Assembly (NCBI RefSeq): GCF_000243255.1
Contig: NZ_CM001436.1
Coordinates: 2,334,020 to 2,398,019 of the forward strand
Direction of reading: 5' to 3'
Length of the DNA: 64,000 nt
DNA from: Methanoplanus limicola DSM 2279
GTDB lineage: Archaea > Halobacteriota > Methanomicrobia > Methanomicrobiales > Methanomicrobiaceae
In this document: piece after piece, positions 1 through 8,043 of the stretch
How positions within the stretch are numbered: the first letter of the stretch is position 1
How the letters are laid out: each line of letters begins with the position of its first letter
The notes under the pieces: generated by a model
Database searches by the model: none
Seen by the model: only the letters and a program-made list of their open reading frames with translations
Told to the model about the DNA's origin: nothing
Program-made: the position numbers and the translations under genes

Positions 1-157
1 CTCTTTCTCCTCTCTCCTCAGCTGCATGCATCCTGAGATCGACCTCGATTATCTCGGTTATTCTCTCTTCATATGCCCTTCTGCTCTCTTCATCTTCACT
101 CATATCACGTAAGCGTTCATACGCCTTCGCGACTTTGGGTTCAGCTTCTGCGGCCAT
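1..157 (-). CDS. Predicted internal-start C-terminal product of Rpn copy A (partial)
   Basis: Inside the nuclease gene and in the same frame, the sequence reads AAAGGAGG-AATTAATA-ATG-GCC. This is a full Shine-Dalgarno eight bases ahead of an ATG (Met200 of the full protein). Translation from here would give MAAEAEPKVAKAY onwards, the charged C-terminal third without the nuclease core. The product is cut by the window edge. Inferred by analogy with the intragenic small antitoxins reported for E. coli Rpn genes; not demonstrated here. Confidence 0.45.
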   Translation of the reverse strand, partial: MAAEAEPKVAKAYERLRDMSEDEESRRAYEERITEIIEVDLRMHAAEERGER

Positions 158-754
158 TATTAATTCCTCCTTTGTTGCTGCATTAAGAAACATCAGCCAC
201 GGTATTTCCGGATCGTTCTTATGTTGTCTACCATCATACTTAAGTTTTGGCAGTTCAACAATGTGAACTTCCAAAACATCAGTTAATTCTATCTCATTCT
301 TCCGGTCATAAAGCCTGAACATAGTATGCATAGGTTCAATCTCAAACAGGTTGTAATCGAGAATAACCAGAGAGATAGTCTTCTTAAGCAGGTGATAACC
401 ATCTCCGGCTGAGATCTGTGATGAATACAGTCTTGAGAGATAATATAAGACTCTCTCCCGGATTGCCGGATGGTCAGTTAACTGGATTTCAACATCAACC
501 TGAACTCCGGAATCAAGAACAATCCGGATGTCAAGTATCCCGGTCTTATCTCCGGAAACCTGCTTTAAGAGGAAGGGGTCTTTAATCTTTATGTCCTTGA
601 CCGGAATATGAAGCATTGCCCTTAGAAAGGCTATTGTGATATCTTTATTCTTCTCATCGCCAAAGAGCAGCCGAAAGGCAAAGTCGTTCTTTGGAGACAT
701 GATGAAAGAACCGTCAGGCGTTGTAATTTCAGGGGGAAAATTGCGTCTTAACAT
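1..754 (-). CDS. Rpn-family PD-(D/E)XK nuclease/putative transposase, copy A (C-terminus outside window)
   Basis: First of five copies of the same family in the first 14 kb, cut by the window edge after the AAEERGEK segment. The start is the ATG at 754, followed by MLRRNFPPEITTPDGSF, which matches the two intact copies. Members of this family (TIGR01784, PDDEXK_2) are DNA endonucleases linked to RecA-independent recombination and, in E. coli, to phage defence. The core is visible: FAFRLLFGDEKN near residue 25, catalytic D in ILDIRI (about residue 75) and the VDVEIQL motif (E89, Q91). Its DNA is nearly identical to copies B and D, which implies recent duplication or gene conversion. Preceded by the same conserved leader of about 57 bp as those copies. 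Confidence 0.88.
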   Translation of the reverse strand, partial: MLRRNFPPEITTPDGSFIMSPKNDFAFRLLFGDEKNKDITIAFLRAMLHIPVKDIKIKDPFLLKQVSGDKTGILDIRIVLDSGVQVDVEIQLTDHPAIRERVLYYLSRLYSSQISAGDGYHLLKKTISLVILDYNLFEIEPMHTMFRLYDRKNEIELTDVLEVHIVELPKLKYDGRQHKNDPEIPWLMFLNAATKEELIMAAEAEPKVAKAYERLRDMSEDEESRRAYEERITEIIEVDLRMHAAEERGER

Positions 755-811
755 AACAGTAAACCCGGGAATAAAAATATATGACCATTGATTATATATT
801 TGCTCCTGTTT
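755..811 (-). promoter_or_regulatory. Conserved leader/promoter of Rpn copy A
   Basis: About 57 bp directly upstream of the start codon are almost identical in front of Rpn copies A, B and D and then diverge abruptly. The block holds an A+T-rich AATATATAAT stretch that would serve as an archaeal TATA box, a CCCGGG and no Shine-Dalgarno next to the ATG. The full-length protein may therefore be read from a leaderless or weakly initiated transcript, in contrast with the strong internal ribosome site. The rest of the gap to 1073 shows no gene. Confidence 0.55.
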
Positions 812-1073
812 ACATGTAAAATAGTTCCATATTACTGATTTTATTGAGTGGGTGTTTTTAATCCGGAAAAATTTTGCTTGCAAAAATAAAAACTAACTGC
901 AAAGTCTGGATGCCTGATTGATAAATCTAAAAAATAAGGGAGGATACAATATAAAAATAGAAAAATGAGTCACTCATATGCCGGTAGATTCTGCATGCAC
1001 ACAGACGGTAAATGAAACATTATGATACCAGGTAAAGATTTTTCATGAGATATTAAAGATTAATTCCCGGTTC

Positions 1074-1445
1074 TCATTTCGATTTTGATTCCGATTCCGA
1101 TTCTGTTTCAGGTTCAGGTTCAGCTTCAGCTTCAGATCTGAGCTGAGCTATTTTTTCTGCCGGAAGTTCGGTCACTTTAATTATGGTCTCGTCATCCATT
1201 CCAAGTGAGATCATTTTTTTGGCGGCACTAATACCTTTCTTTATCTCTCCGATCTCCTCTCCTACCTCTATTCCTTCTTCTCTTCCTCTCTTTTCTCCTC
1301 TCTCCTCAGCTGCATGCATCCTGAGATCGACCTCGATTATCTCGGTTATTCTCTCTTCATATGCCCTTCTGCTCTCTTCATCTTCACTCATATCAAGTAA
1401 GCGTTCATACGCCTTCGCGACTTTGGGTTCAGCTTCTGCGGCCAT
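1074..1445 (-). CDS. Predicted internal-start product of Rpn copy B (123 aa)
   Basis: In-frame ATG (Met200 of copy B) preceded by GGAGG at 1454-1458 with an eight-base spacer, one of the best ribosome sites in the window. It would yield the charged tail alone, starting MAAEAEPKVAKAYERLL. The same arrangement exists in all copies. A role as antitoxin or regulatory subunit of the nuclease is inference from the E. coli Rpn large/small pairs. Confidence 0.5.
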   Translation of the reverse strand: MAAEAEPKVAKAYERLLDMSEDEESRRAYEERITEIIEVDLRMHAAEERGEKRGREEGIEVGEEIGEIKKGISAAKKMISLGMDDETIIKVTELPAEKIAQLRSEAEAEPEPETESESESKSK

Positions 1446-2042
1446 TATTAATTCCTCCTTTGTTGCTGCATTAAGAAACATCAGCCACGGTATTTCCGGA
1501 TCGTTCTTATGTTGTCTACCATCATACTTAAGTTTTGGCAGTTCAACAATGTGAACTTCCAAAACATCAGTTAATTCTATCTCATTCTTCCGGTCATAAA
1601 GCCTGAACATAGTATGCATCGGTTCAATCTCAAAGAGATTGTAATCGAGAATAACCAGGGAAATAGTCTTCTTAAGCAGGTGATAACCATCTCCGGCTGA
1701 GATCTGTGATGAATACAGTCTTGAGAGATAATATAAGACTCTCTCCCGGATTGCCGGATGGTCAGTTAACTGGATCTCCACATCCACCTGCACTCCGGAA
1801 TCAAGAACAATCCGGATATCCAGTATCCCGGTCTTATCTCCGGAAACCTGCTTTAAGAGGAAGGGGTCTTTAATCTTTATGTCCTTGACCGGAATATGAA
1901 GCATGGCCCTTAGAAAGGCTATTGTGATCTCTTTATTCTTCTCATCGCCAAAGAGCAGCCGAAAGGCAAAGTCGTTCTTCGGCGACATAATGAAAGAACC
2001 GTCAGGCGTTGTAATTTCAGGGGGAAAATTGCGTCTTAACAT
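1074..2042 (-). CDS. Rpn-family PD-(D/E)XK nuclease/putative transposase, copy B
   Basis: Intact 322-residue member of the PDDEXK_2/TIGR01784 family. The nuclease core lies in about the first 190 residues: FAFRLLFGDEKN (25-36), D75 in ILDIRI, E89 and Q91 in VDVEIQL, then the helix AIRERVLYYLSRLYSS. Residues 200-322 form a highly charged coiled-coil-like tail with a GREEG/VGEE segment, KKMISLGMDDETI and a low-complexity ESESESKSK end. Copy D carries two extra 12-bp (GREE) repeat units in the tail, so tail length varies by repeat number. It lies in tandem with copy A, with a 319-bp gap. Nuclease activity is inferred from family residues. Confidence 0.9.
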   Translation of the reverse strand: MLRRNFPPEITTPDGSFIMSPKNDFAFRLLFGDEKNKEITIAFLRAMLHIPVKDIKIKDPFLLKQVSGDKTGILDIRIVLDSGVQVDVEIQLTDHPAIRERVLYYLSRLYSSQISAGDGYHLLKKTISLVILDYNLFEIEPMHTMFRLYDRKNEIELTDVLEVHIVELPKLKYDGRQHKNDPEIPWLMFLNAATKEELIMAAEAEPKVAKAYERLLDMSEDEESRRAYEERITEIIEVDLRMHAAEERGEKRGREEGIEVGEEIGEIKKGISAAKKMISLGMDDETIIKVTELPAEKIAQLRSEAEAEPEPETESESESKSK

Positions 2043-2098
2043 GACAGTAAACCCGGGAATAATAATATATGACCATTGATTATATATTTGCTCCTGTT
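2043..2098 (-). promoter_or_regulatory. Conserved leader/promoter of Rpn copy B
   Basis: Matches the leaders of copies A and D (TATA-like AATATATAAT, CCCGGG near the start codon) over about 56 bp. Similarity ends sharply at the TTGCTCCTGTTT side, marking the edge of the duplicated unit. Confidence 0.55.
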
Positions 2099-2190
2099 TT
2101 TATATTGAGTCTTTTTCCATACTACCGATTACTGGCAGTTATATCTCCGGAAATCAAGCCTCCGGAGGCACTGAATCTTTAACAGTTACG

Positions 2191-3987
2191 TCACTGACCG
2201 GAATTTGTGAATCTCCACCTGTTCTTCGGGACAGTTATCTCAAACTTTGCACCTTTCCCGCCGGCCCCTCTCTCTGCTATTGATATGTTTGTTATGTCAA
2301 GAATCTCTTTTGTAAGGAACAGCCCAAATCCGGTATTTCGGCCATAACCACGGTCAAAGATCTTCTTTTTTTTGTCGTCCGGAATTCCGCATCCGTCATC
2401 CTCAACTGTGATTACACCTTCACCGTCATCTCCGGTTCTGAAACCGACTGTGATTGCCTCTGCCCCTTCAGCGTATTTTCCGGAATTTTCAAAGAGGTTG
2501 TAGAATACTTTGTTGATCATCTGGTCGGCAAATATTTCTATATCTTCAGAACGGTCATTTAATGTGAGACCTCCGGAGTATGCTATATGCTCTTCGTGCC
2601 TGATTATATCGTTTAAGTTCTGCCATGACGGGGCATTTACGCCGAGGTTGTGGTATTCTTTTGTAAATGATATCTGTTTCTGGATTGTTGCTGATATTGA
2701 ATCCATTTTATTGATGTAATCCTTTGCCTCTTCTTCTTCAGGCGGAATTTTACCCTCAAGAAGCCGGTTATAAAGAATTAATGCTGAGACCTGGTTGAGG
2801 ATGTCATGGCGGGTTATGCTTGAGAGGAGGTTTAATTTTTTGTTCGCCTCTTCAACACTCTCCTGGTATTTTCTCAGGTCCGTTATATCCTGTGATATAC
2901 CAATGAGCCGCTTTGGCCCGTAGGATTCTGAAAATTCCGCAATTTCGCCTAATAGCATGTACCATCTGAATTCTTTGTTCAGTGACTGAATTCTGCTTAT
3001 AGTAGAGATATTTTTTTGATCTCCGTTCATTATTCTGGTAATACCTGCCTGGAAATTCTCAAGATCGTCAGGGTGTATGTAATTATAAAATTCATTTATA
3101 GGTAGTGTCTCCGGAATGGGAGAGTTAATTTCACGGCCCTGCATATTAATTGTGATTGTATCTTCAGTCAGATTGTAATCAAACAGTGTAAGCCTTGCAC
3201 CATTTAAGGCCAGTTTAAGCCTTTCTCCGTTCTCCAAAATCTCTTTTTCCTGCTTTTTCCTCCCGGTAATATCGTCAAAGACTACGATTATCTCTCCGGA
3301 CGGGACTGTATAGATGAAAAATTCCCTCCATTCACGGATACCTTCTTCATTTATATCCTCCCTGATAAAGTGCTCTTCCCTGCCGGTATCTGATACTCTC
3401 ATAATTTCTTTGTAGATATTAAACCTCTCTACTTCTCTAAGGTTTATTTCATGTCCAGTTTTGTGGATCTCTTCTTCTCTTCTGCTGTCTATCTGCATCC
3501 CTTTTTTATTGAGACTTTTAAGGATGAATTCATCTCCACCGTCTTTTCTGCTGATTATTGCAATACCGCTGCCGATATTGTTGAAGAGTTCCATGAAGAG
3601 ATTTTTATTGACTTCAGACTCTTCTTTTGCACTCTTCTGGATTTGAGAGAGGTAGGAGACCACAATTCCGACAAGTATGAACATTAATCCACGAATCAGT
3701 GCCGAAATTATGATGCCGGAGTTTATCTCCGGAAGGAGCGCCATGCTTAACAGATAAACTATGCTGACAAATCCGGCAAATTTAATGCCATATTTCGGGT
3801 AGTAGTACGATACAAGAATTATCGGGATATAAAAAAGGTGCGTAAATACGATTGTTACGCCTATTGATAAGCAGTATGCGGAGACAGATAAGCAGATGAT
3901 TGTAATTAAAATAATAAGCTGGAGGGATATTGACCGGAAATATTCTTTTAGATTTTGCATCGCTGATAAATAGTATTTGCATATCAT
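2191..3987 (-). CDS. Membrane PAS sensor histidine kinase
   Basis: 598 residues. The N-terminus has several hydrophobic segments (about 20-110) forming a membrane-bound sensor region without an obvious extracellular domain. A first PAS-like region (about 125-240) ends in IVVFDDITGRKKQEKE, and a second PAS/PAC (about 255-370) ends in RLIGISQDITDLRKYQE. The phosphoacceptor box is the methanogen-type RHDILNQVSALI, followed by an ATPase domain with N box NLFENSGKYAEGA, G1 DDGCGIPDD and GFGLFLTKEI. A start at 3960 (MQNLKEYFRS) is equally possible because neither ATG has a clear ribosome site. No response regulator lies next to it, so its partner is unknown. Confidence 0.88.
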   Translation of the reverse strand: MICKYYLSAMQNLKEYFRSISLQLIILITIICLSVSAYCLSIGVTIVFTHLFYIPIILVSYYYPKYGIKFAGFVSIVYLLSMALLPEINSGIIISALIRGLMFILVGIVVSYLSQIQKSAKEESEVNKNLFMELFNNIGSGIAIISRKDGGDEFILKSLNKKGMQIDSRREEEIHKTGHEINLREVERFNIYKEIMRVSDTGREEHFIREDINEEGIREWREFFIYTVPSGEIIVVFDDITGRKKQEKEILENGERLKLALNGARLTLFDYNLTEDTITINMQGREINSPIPETLPINEFYNYIHPDDLENFQAGITRIMNGDQKNISTISRIQSLNKEFRWYMLLGEIAEFSESYGPKRLIGISQDITDLRKYQESVEEANKKLNLLSSITRHDILNQVSALILYNRLLEGKIPPEEEEAKDYINKMDSISATIQKQISFTKEYHNLGVNAPSWQNLNDIIRHEEHIAYSGGLTLNDRSEDIEIFADQMINKVFYNLFENSGKYAEGAEAITVGFRTGDDGEGVITVEDDGCGIPDDKKKKIFDRGYGRNTGFGLFLTKEILDITNISIAERGAGGKGAKFEITVPKNRWRFTNSGQ

Positions 3988-4163
3988 ATATATCCTTTCT
4001 CTTTTAAGATCTCTTCCGAGAATGGGTATCTGTCAGGTTAAGCGAACTTTTCAGATTTTTTGCAGAGCGTCTTTTTTCAATTAAGAAGAAAAAACAATTT
4101 GATCAGTTTTTTAAATATCAAGACGCAATCTAAATAATATTATATTTGGGGTAAGAATAGGAT

Positions 4164-4449
4164 ATGTCCAATGATTTAACATTCATAACCAATCAAGAGA
4201 ACAGAACTCTTTATGACCGTTTTAAGATGCAGAGACATCAAGAGATATAGCTATGAATTCGCTGATCTGTGGTTAATAGCTACATTTCCAAGCAGACATT
4301 ATGATATTGATGATTTTCCGGCTGTAAAAGATTACCTGCTTAGCATAGGTAAAGAGAGATTGGAGCAGACTGGGAAAACACATAAAATAAACGATGGAAT
4401 TGGTGTTCACCGGACAACTGTTGACAATTTCATCAAAGAGAGGATGTAA
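4164..4449 (+). pseudogene. Junction of two decayed defence genes (PLD-helicase N-terminus + type IIG R-M fragment)
   Basis: An ATG at 4164 opens a 28-codon frame (MSNDLTFITNQENRTLYDRF) that resembles the extreme N-terminus of PLD-type SNF2/SF2 helicases of defence islands; it stops at 4248. In another frame (from 4213) follows YEFADLWLIATFPSRHYDID, then PAVKDYLL and GKERLEQTGKTHK. These match the C-terminal specificity region of Eco57I/TaqI-like type IIG restriction-methylases. The segment is far too short for either enzyme, and its last 20 codons look rearranged. Read as a deletion scar joining two former defence genes. The family matches are from memory of motifs, so moderate confidence. 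Confidence 0.5.
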
Positions 4450-4670
4450 TTTTTGAGTATAAATCCGGAAATGAATCAGGATATTGAATATAATGGACTA
4501 TGCATCCGGAAACAAAATTTGAGAGAGAACATTACAGACTAAACATCCGGAAACCGGGCAGAAAACAGGCAGGGTACATAAAACGCTTAGTGTAACATTC
4601 TTAAGAGAGAATATGATATCCGTAGATGAAACGAATATAATTCAGAACCAGCAATAAATTAACTCAGAGA

Positions 4671-4715
4671 TAAGTTTTCATTACGGAAACTTTTTGTTTC
4701 CGGAGCGAAAACTTA
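4671..4715. repeat. Two-stem hairpin repeat, left copy
   Basis: A 9-bp outer stem (TAAGTTTTC/GAAAACTTA) encloses a 7-bp inner stem (CGGAAAC-TTTTT-GTTTCCG). A 26-base core is repeated exactly at 5945-5970, on the far side of the MNT-HEPN genes. The surrounding gap (4450-4833) otherwise holds only the operator-like site at 4746-4787. Confidence 0.7.
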
Positions 4716-4745
4716 TTGTTTACAAAATGAAAACTAAATATAAGG

Positions 4746-4787
4746 TATGTCCGACAGATTGGATATTTCAGACATATCAGTTATGTC
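4746..4787. promoter_or_regulatory. Operator-like TATGTC/GACATA cluster upstream of the MNT gene
   Basis: Three half-sites in 42 bp: TATGTC (4746), GACATA (4771) and TATGTC (4782). The last two form GACATA-TCAGT-TATGTC, a perfect 6-bp inverted repeat. The cluster lies 47 bp before the start of a gene with an N-terminal helix-turn-helix, so autoregulation is a reasonable inference. Confidence 0.45.
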
Positions 4788-4833
4788 AGCATAGCAGAGA
4801 TATACTACTTATATCCAGGAAGGAAAACAAAAA

Positions 4834-5406
4834 ATGATATCTCAGCAGATAAACGCCAAAGGGATTTCTGAAATCCTAAAAACTGAAGACAGAATTGCAG
4901 TCCTGCGTTATGCTTCGGTGAATACATCTTTTACAGCAACTGATGTAGTAGCTTCAACCCGTAAAACCAAAGGTTTTGTTTCGCGTTATCTCAATCTGCT
5001 GTTAAAGGCCGGATATATCACATCACAGGGGAGAAATTATTTCTGGGTTGATAATGCTGAAACACAGTCACTAAAAAGATACTTAAATATACAGTTGCTG
5101 ATGTCAGTTCTGAAACTTCCGGAGTGGGCAAAAGGAATCGGATGCTATGGCAGTTTTGTAAAAGGCACCAATAATACAGACAGTGACCTTGACCTCTTTG
5201 TATTTGTAGAAAAATATTCCTACGAACTGGAGATAAAAGCTGCAAAAATTGAGAGAAATACTGAAAAAGTTATCGGTTCAGAAACAAACATTCTGATACT
5301 GACAGAGGATAAACTAATGGAAATGCAGGAGAATGATCAGCCGTTTTACAACAGTCTTATCAGGACTGCAGTTACTTTAAGGGGTGTTCACATTGAGGAG
5401 TATTGA
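4834..5406 (+). CDS. HTH-MNT nucleotidyltransferase (antitoxin side of an MNT-HEPN pair)
   Basis: 190 residues. Residues about 15-70 form a winged helix-turn-helix (TDVVASTRKTKGFVSRYLNLL). A minimal nucleotidyltransferase domain follows, with GSFVKGTNNTDSDLDLFVF, the G-S-x(n)-D-x-D active site, at about 105-125. In MNT-HEPN modules the nucleotidyltransferase AMPylates or otherwise neutralises the HEPN RNase. Start: ATG at 4834 with an AGGAAGG ribosome site. It overlaps the HEPN gene start by about 14 bases, the usual operon layout. The fused DNA-binding domain suggests it represses its own promoter. Confidence 0.85.
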   Translation: MISQQINAKGISEILKTEDRIAVLRYASVNTSFTATDVVASTRKTKGFVSRYLNLLLKAGYITSQGRNYFWVDNAETQSLKRYLNIQLLMSVLKLPEWAKGIGCYGSFVKGTNNTDSDLDLFVFVEKYSYELEIKAAKIERNTEKVIGSETNILILTEDKLMEMQENDQPFYNSLIRTAVTLRGVHIEEY

Positions 5407-5831
5407 TGAATGTTTCAGGAAGAAACTCCTCCGAAAGGTTGAACCATCAAAGAAAAAAGCTGAAGAATCGTTAAAAATTGCTGAGGCCCATCCTGAAGAA
5501 GCAGAACAGGCACTATCAGCCGGAGCAAAAAGAATGGCAATTTCAGGTGCATATATGGGTTGGTTTCACTCATCACGTGCTGTATTATTCAGAGATGGCA
5601 TCCGGGAGAAAAGCCATTACTGTATAGAACTGTATCCTGAAAACCTATGTCAAATCAGGTTATCCTGAAGAAGAATGGATTTTAACGCTTAACCGAATCA
5701 GATCAAAGCGCCATGACAGCCAATATTCTTTTGCACCACAACCGGATGAAGAGGAAATTAATGCATCAATTAACGGAGCTGAAAAATTCATTGAACGAAT
5801 AAAAAGGCTCCTGTCAGAGACTGAAAAATAA
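5393..5831 (+). pseudogene. HEPN-domain toxin, frameshifted
   Basis: Starts at a TTG (5393) or GTG (5384) overlapping the end of the MNT gene. The first frame gives IDECFRKKLLRKVEPSKKKA through AYMGWFHSSRAVLFRDG and ends at 5668. One extra base near 5635-5640 breaks it: removing it continues as LKTYVKSGYPEEEW, LNRIRSKRHDSQYSF (the HEPN Rx4-6H RNase motif) and a terminal helix ending KRLLSETEK at 5831. The catalytic motif is thus lost from the open frame. The toxin is probably inactive, unless the shift is a sequence error or is rescued by slippage. The intact upstream antitoxin is then a bystander. Confidence 0.8.
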
Positions 5832-5932
5832 TCTCGCAGATTGCAGCAACAATGAAATATTCCTTACGAAAAGATCAGAACCCGAACATATTCCAGTCAC
5901 CAAAAACCAATCATAACTCTACATGGATATAT

Positions 5933-5972
5933 GTTTTTCATATCAGAAACTTTTTGTTTCCGGAGCGAAAAC
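5933..5972. repeat. Two-stem hairpin repeat, right copy
   Basis: Second copy of the hairpin at 4671-4715. The core GAAACTTTTTGTTTCCGGAG and the following CGAAAA are identical, while the outer stem is imperfect here. The two copies bracket the MNT-HEPN cassette in the same orientation. Confidence 0.65.
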
Positions 5973-6053
5973 CAACCCAACACAAAACCACAACCAATAA
6001 TTACCTCCTGCTCATTCAGGAATTTATATCCATAACCCGACAAATAATAACTA

Positions 6054-7034
6054 ATGCTTTTTGATGAGACATTCATTTTTAAAAGTCACGAATGTGCCAA
6101 AAGTTTTCTCTCCGTGTTAAAAGAGGGCGGAGTTAAAACCCGGATAAATGAAACTATTAGTAACCTGCCAAGGGATTATGTCACCGGAAAAATGGAGGAC
6201 ATAAACAGGTGGCTGCTGGCACTCTTGGAGGAAAGAGAGGATTTAAAAGATGTTATTCATTTAATGCATAAGAAAAACCTGGAACTAAAAGACAGAATTG
6301 ATAATTACCTTAAAGATAAATCCAAAGGGGACTTCCTCTACACCCATGATGAACTGAAACGGGATACAGTCAGGGCATATACCAGATTGCAGGAAGAGAT
6401 TAAAAATAGCGACCCGGACGATTTTAAGAGCGCAAATGGCTTATTACCTGAGCTACTTGATACTTCATCATTAAGTATAATTCACAGATTGCTTAAAGAA
6501 CAGGGCATTCTTGAGGAATGTGAAGAGGGGTACATACTTAAAGATGACATAACCGGAGCAGACATTATTTATAAAGCCCCGGCGATGGATCTTAGGTTCT
6601 GTGAAGGGCCGGCATTTTCCGGATTAAAACTTTTAACTATATTTGAACCAACTATCAGATACGAAGTTAATGTCAGTATTATAGATATTATCGACATTGA
6701 TCTGGAGGAACTAAAATTAATCATGCTTGCATGTGAAATGAAATCCGATGATGCGGTCAATATGGCTACAGATCATCTATTTAAGAAAAGTATTATCGGA
6801 CTGATCCTAAAAGGAGTTGATGAAAACAATGGAATATCTGCTGAAGAGTTGTCATTATATATTATGGATAAATGGAACTCTCTAAAAACCTTTGACAATA
6901 GAAAGACAGAACTTAAGCTAAGAGAAGAGATCGTAACTGCATTCATATCAGAACTAAAAAAGGCAGGTATAATTGCAGGAAATGTTAACAGTCTCAGGAT
7001 TGCTCCGGTTAAAAGCCGTAAAAAGAAGAGATAA
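6054..7034 (+). CDS. Hypothetical protein, 326 aa (unknown family, paralogue 1 of 3)
   Basis: Not recognised. It shares an end-to-end plan with the genes at 10643 and 15295: an N-terminal MLFDETFIFKS start, VTGKMEDINRWLL (about 42-54), KDKSKGDFLYTHDEL (about 88-102), LSIIHRLLKEQGILEE near the middle, then GPAFSGLKLLTIFEPTIRYE and VSIIDIIDIDLEEL. It ends in a basic KSRKKKR. No signal peptide or membrane segment; mostly helical and soluble in character. Similarity to paralogue 3 is high, to paralogue 2 weak. It stands alone on this strand after the MNT-HEPN cassette, with Rpn copies downstream on the other strand. Confidence 0.8.
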   Translation: MLFDETFIFKSHECAKSFLSVLKEGGVKTRINETISNLPRDYVTGKMEDINRWLLALLEEREDLKDVIHLMHKKNLELKDRIDNYLKDKSKGDFLYTHDELKRDTVRAYTRLQEEIKNSDPDDFKSANGLLPELLDTSSLSIIHRLLKEQGILEECEEGYILKDDITGADIIYKAPAMDLRFCEGPAFSGLKLLTIFEPTIRYEVNVSIIDIIDIDLEELKLIMLACEMKSDDAVNMATDHLFKKSIIGLILKGVDENNGISAEELSLYIMDKWNSLKTFDNRKTELKLREEIVTAFISELKKAGIIAGNVNSLRIAPVKSRKKKR

Positions 7035-7144
7035 TTTAGAGGGAACCGGCCTGAAAAACCCGTATAATTTCAGCAGAGTCCGGACTTTTCTCCATCAAAT
7101 AATTTTTTAGCAGGCAGCCATAAATGATTCGCGGTATCCGATTC

Positions 7145-7486
7145 TCATTCTGATTCAGCTTCAGATCTGAGCTGGGCTATCTTCTCTGCCGGAAGTTCGG
7201 TCACTTTAATTATGGTCTCGTCATCCATTCCAAGTGAGATCATTTTTTTGGCGGCACTAATACCTTTCTTTATCTCTCCTATTTCCTCTCCTACCTCTAT
7301 TCCTTCTTCTCTTCCCTCTTCTCTTCCCTCTTCTCTTCCTCTCTCCTCAGCTGCATGCATCCTGAGATCAACCTCAATTATCTCGGTTATTCTCTCTTCA
7401 TATGCCCTTCTGCTCTCTTCATCTTCACTCATATCACGTAAGCGTTCATACGCCTTCGCGACTTTGGGTTCAGCTTCTGCGGCCAT
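7145..7486 (-). CDS. Stand-alone Rpn C-terminal fragment, copy C (113 aa)
   Basis: Only the last third of an Rpn gene is present. Similarity to copies B and D starts at about 7541 and runs to the stop; the nuclease core is gone. The internal ribosome site (GGAGG at 7495-7499) and the ATG at 7486 are preserved, so MAAEAEPKVAKAYERLRDM onwards can be made as a free protein. An ATG at 7522 (MFLNAATKEEL) is possible but has no ribosome site. It lies 149 bp downstream of intact copy D on the same strand, so both may be on one transcript. Either a decayed duplicate or a dedicated extra antitoxin gene. Confidence 0.55.
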   Translation of the reverse strand: MAAEAEPKVAKAYERLRDMSEDEESRRAYEERITEIIEVDLRMHAAEERGREEGREEGREEGIEVGEEIGEIKKGISAAKKMISLGMDDETIIKVTELPAEKIAQLRSEAESE

Positions 7487-7671
7487 TATTAATTCCTCCT
7501 TTGTTGCTGCATTAAGAAACATCAGCCACGGTATTTCCGGATTAATCTTATGTTATGCTTTCTGAAAAATCTGAGGGCCGGGTGGGGTATTGCTAGTATT
7601 GGGGGAGAAGAGATGTTTTAAAAAATATTGATTCCCGGCGAAAACTCAGGGTTAAGGTTAATTCCCGGTTC

Positions 7672-8043
7672 TCACTCAGATTCGTTTTTGGGTTCAGATT
7701 CAGCTTCAGATCTGAGCTGAGCTATTTTTTCTGCCGGAAGTTCGGTCACTTTAATTATGGTCTCGTCATCCATTCCAAGTGAGATCATTTTTTTGGCGGC
7801 ACTAATACCTTTCTTTATCTCTCCTATTTCCTCTCCTACCTCTATTCCTTCTTCTCTTCCCTCTTCTCTTCCCTCTTCTCTTCCCCTCTTTTCTCCTCTC
7901 TCCTCAGCTGCATGCATCCTGAGATCGACCTCGATTATCTCGGTTATTCTCTCTTCATATGCCCTTCTGCTCTCTTCATCTTCACTCATATCACGTAAGC
8001 GGTCATATGCCTTCGCGACTTTGGGTTCAGCTTCTGCGGCCAT
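7672..8043 (-). CDS. Predicted internal-start product of Rpn copy D (123 aa)
   Basis: In-frame ATG at Met200 with GGAGG at 8052-8056, as in copy B. Would give the charged tail alone. Predicted from the ribosome site and by analogy to E. coli Rpn small proteins. Confidence 0.5.
   Translation of the reverse strand: MAAEAEPKVAKAYDRLRDMSEDEESRRAYEERITEIIEVDLRMHAAEERGEKRGREEGREEGREEGIEVGEEIGEIKKGISAAKKMISLGMDDETIIKVTELPAEKIAQLRSEAESEPKNESE

Noticed and set aside
1183-1554. Ser/Ile/Leu-rich frame antisense to Rpn copies (also at 7212 and 7757)
   Set aside because: Shadow of the acidic Rpn tail on the other strand; conserved only because the Rpn genes are.
5852-6064. 70-codon frame after the HEPN gene
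   Set aside because: Crosses the hairpin repeat; composition is not protein-like and it runs into the next gene.
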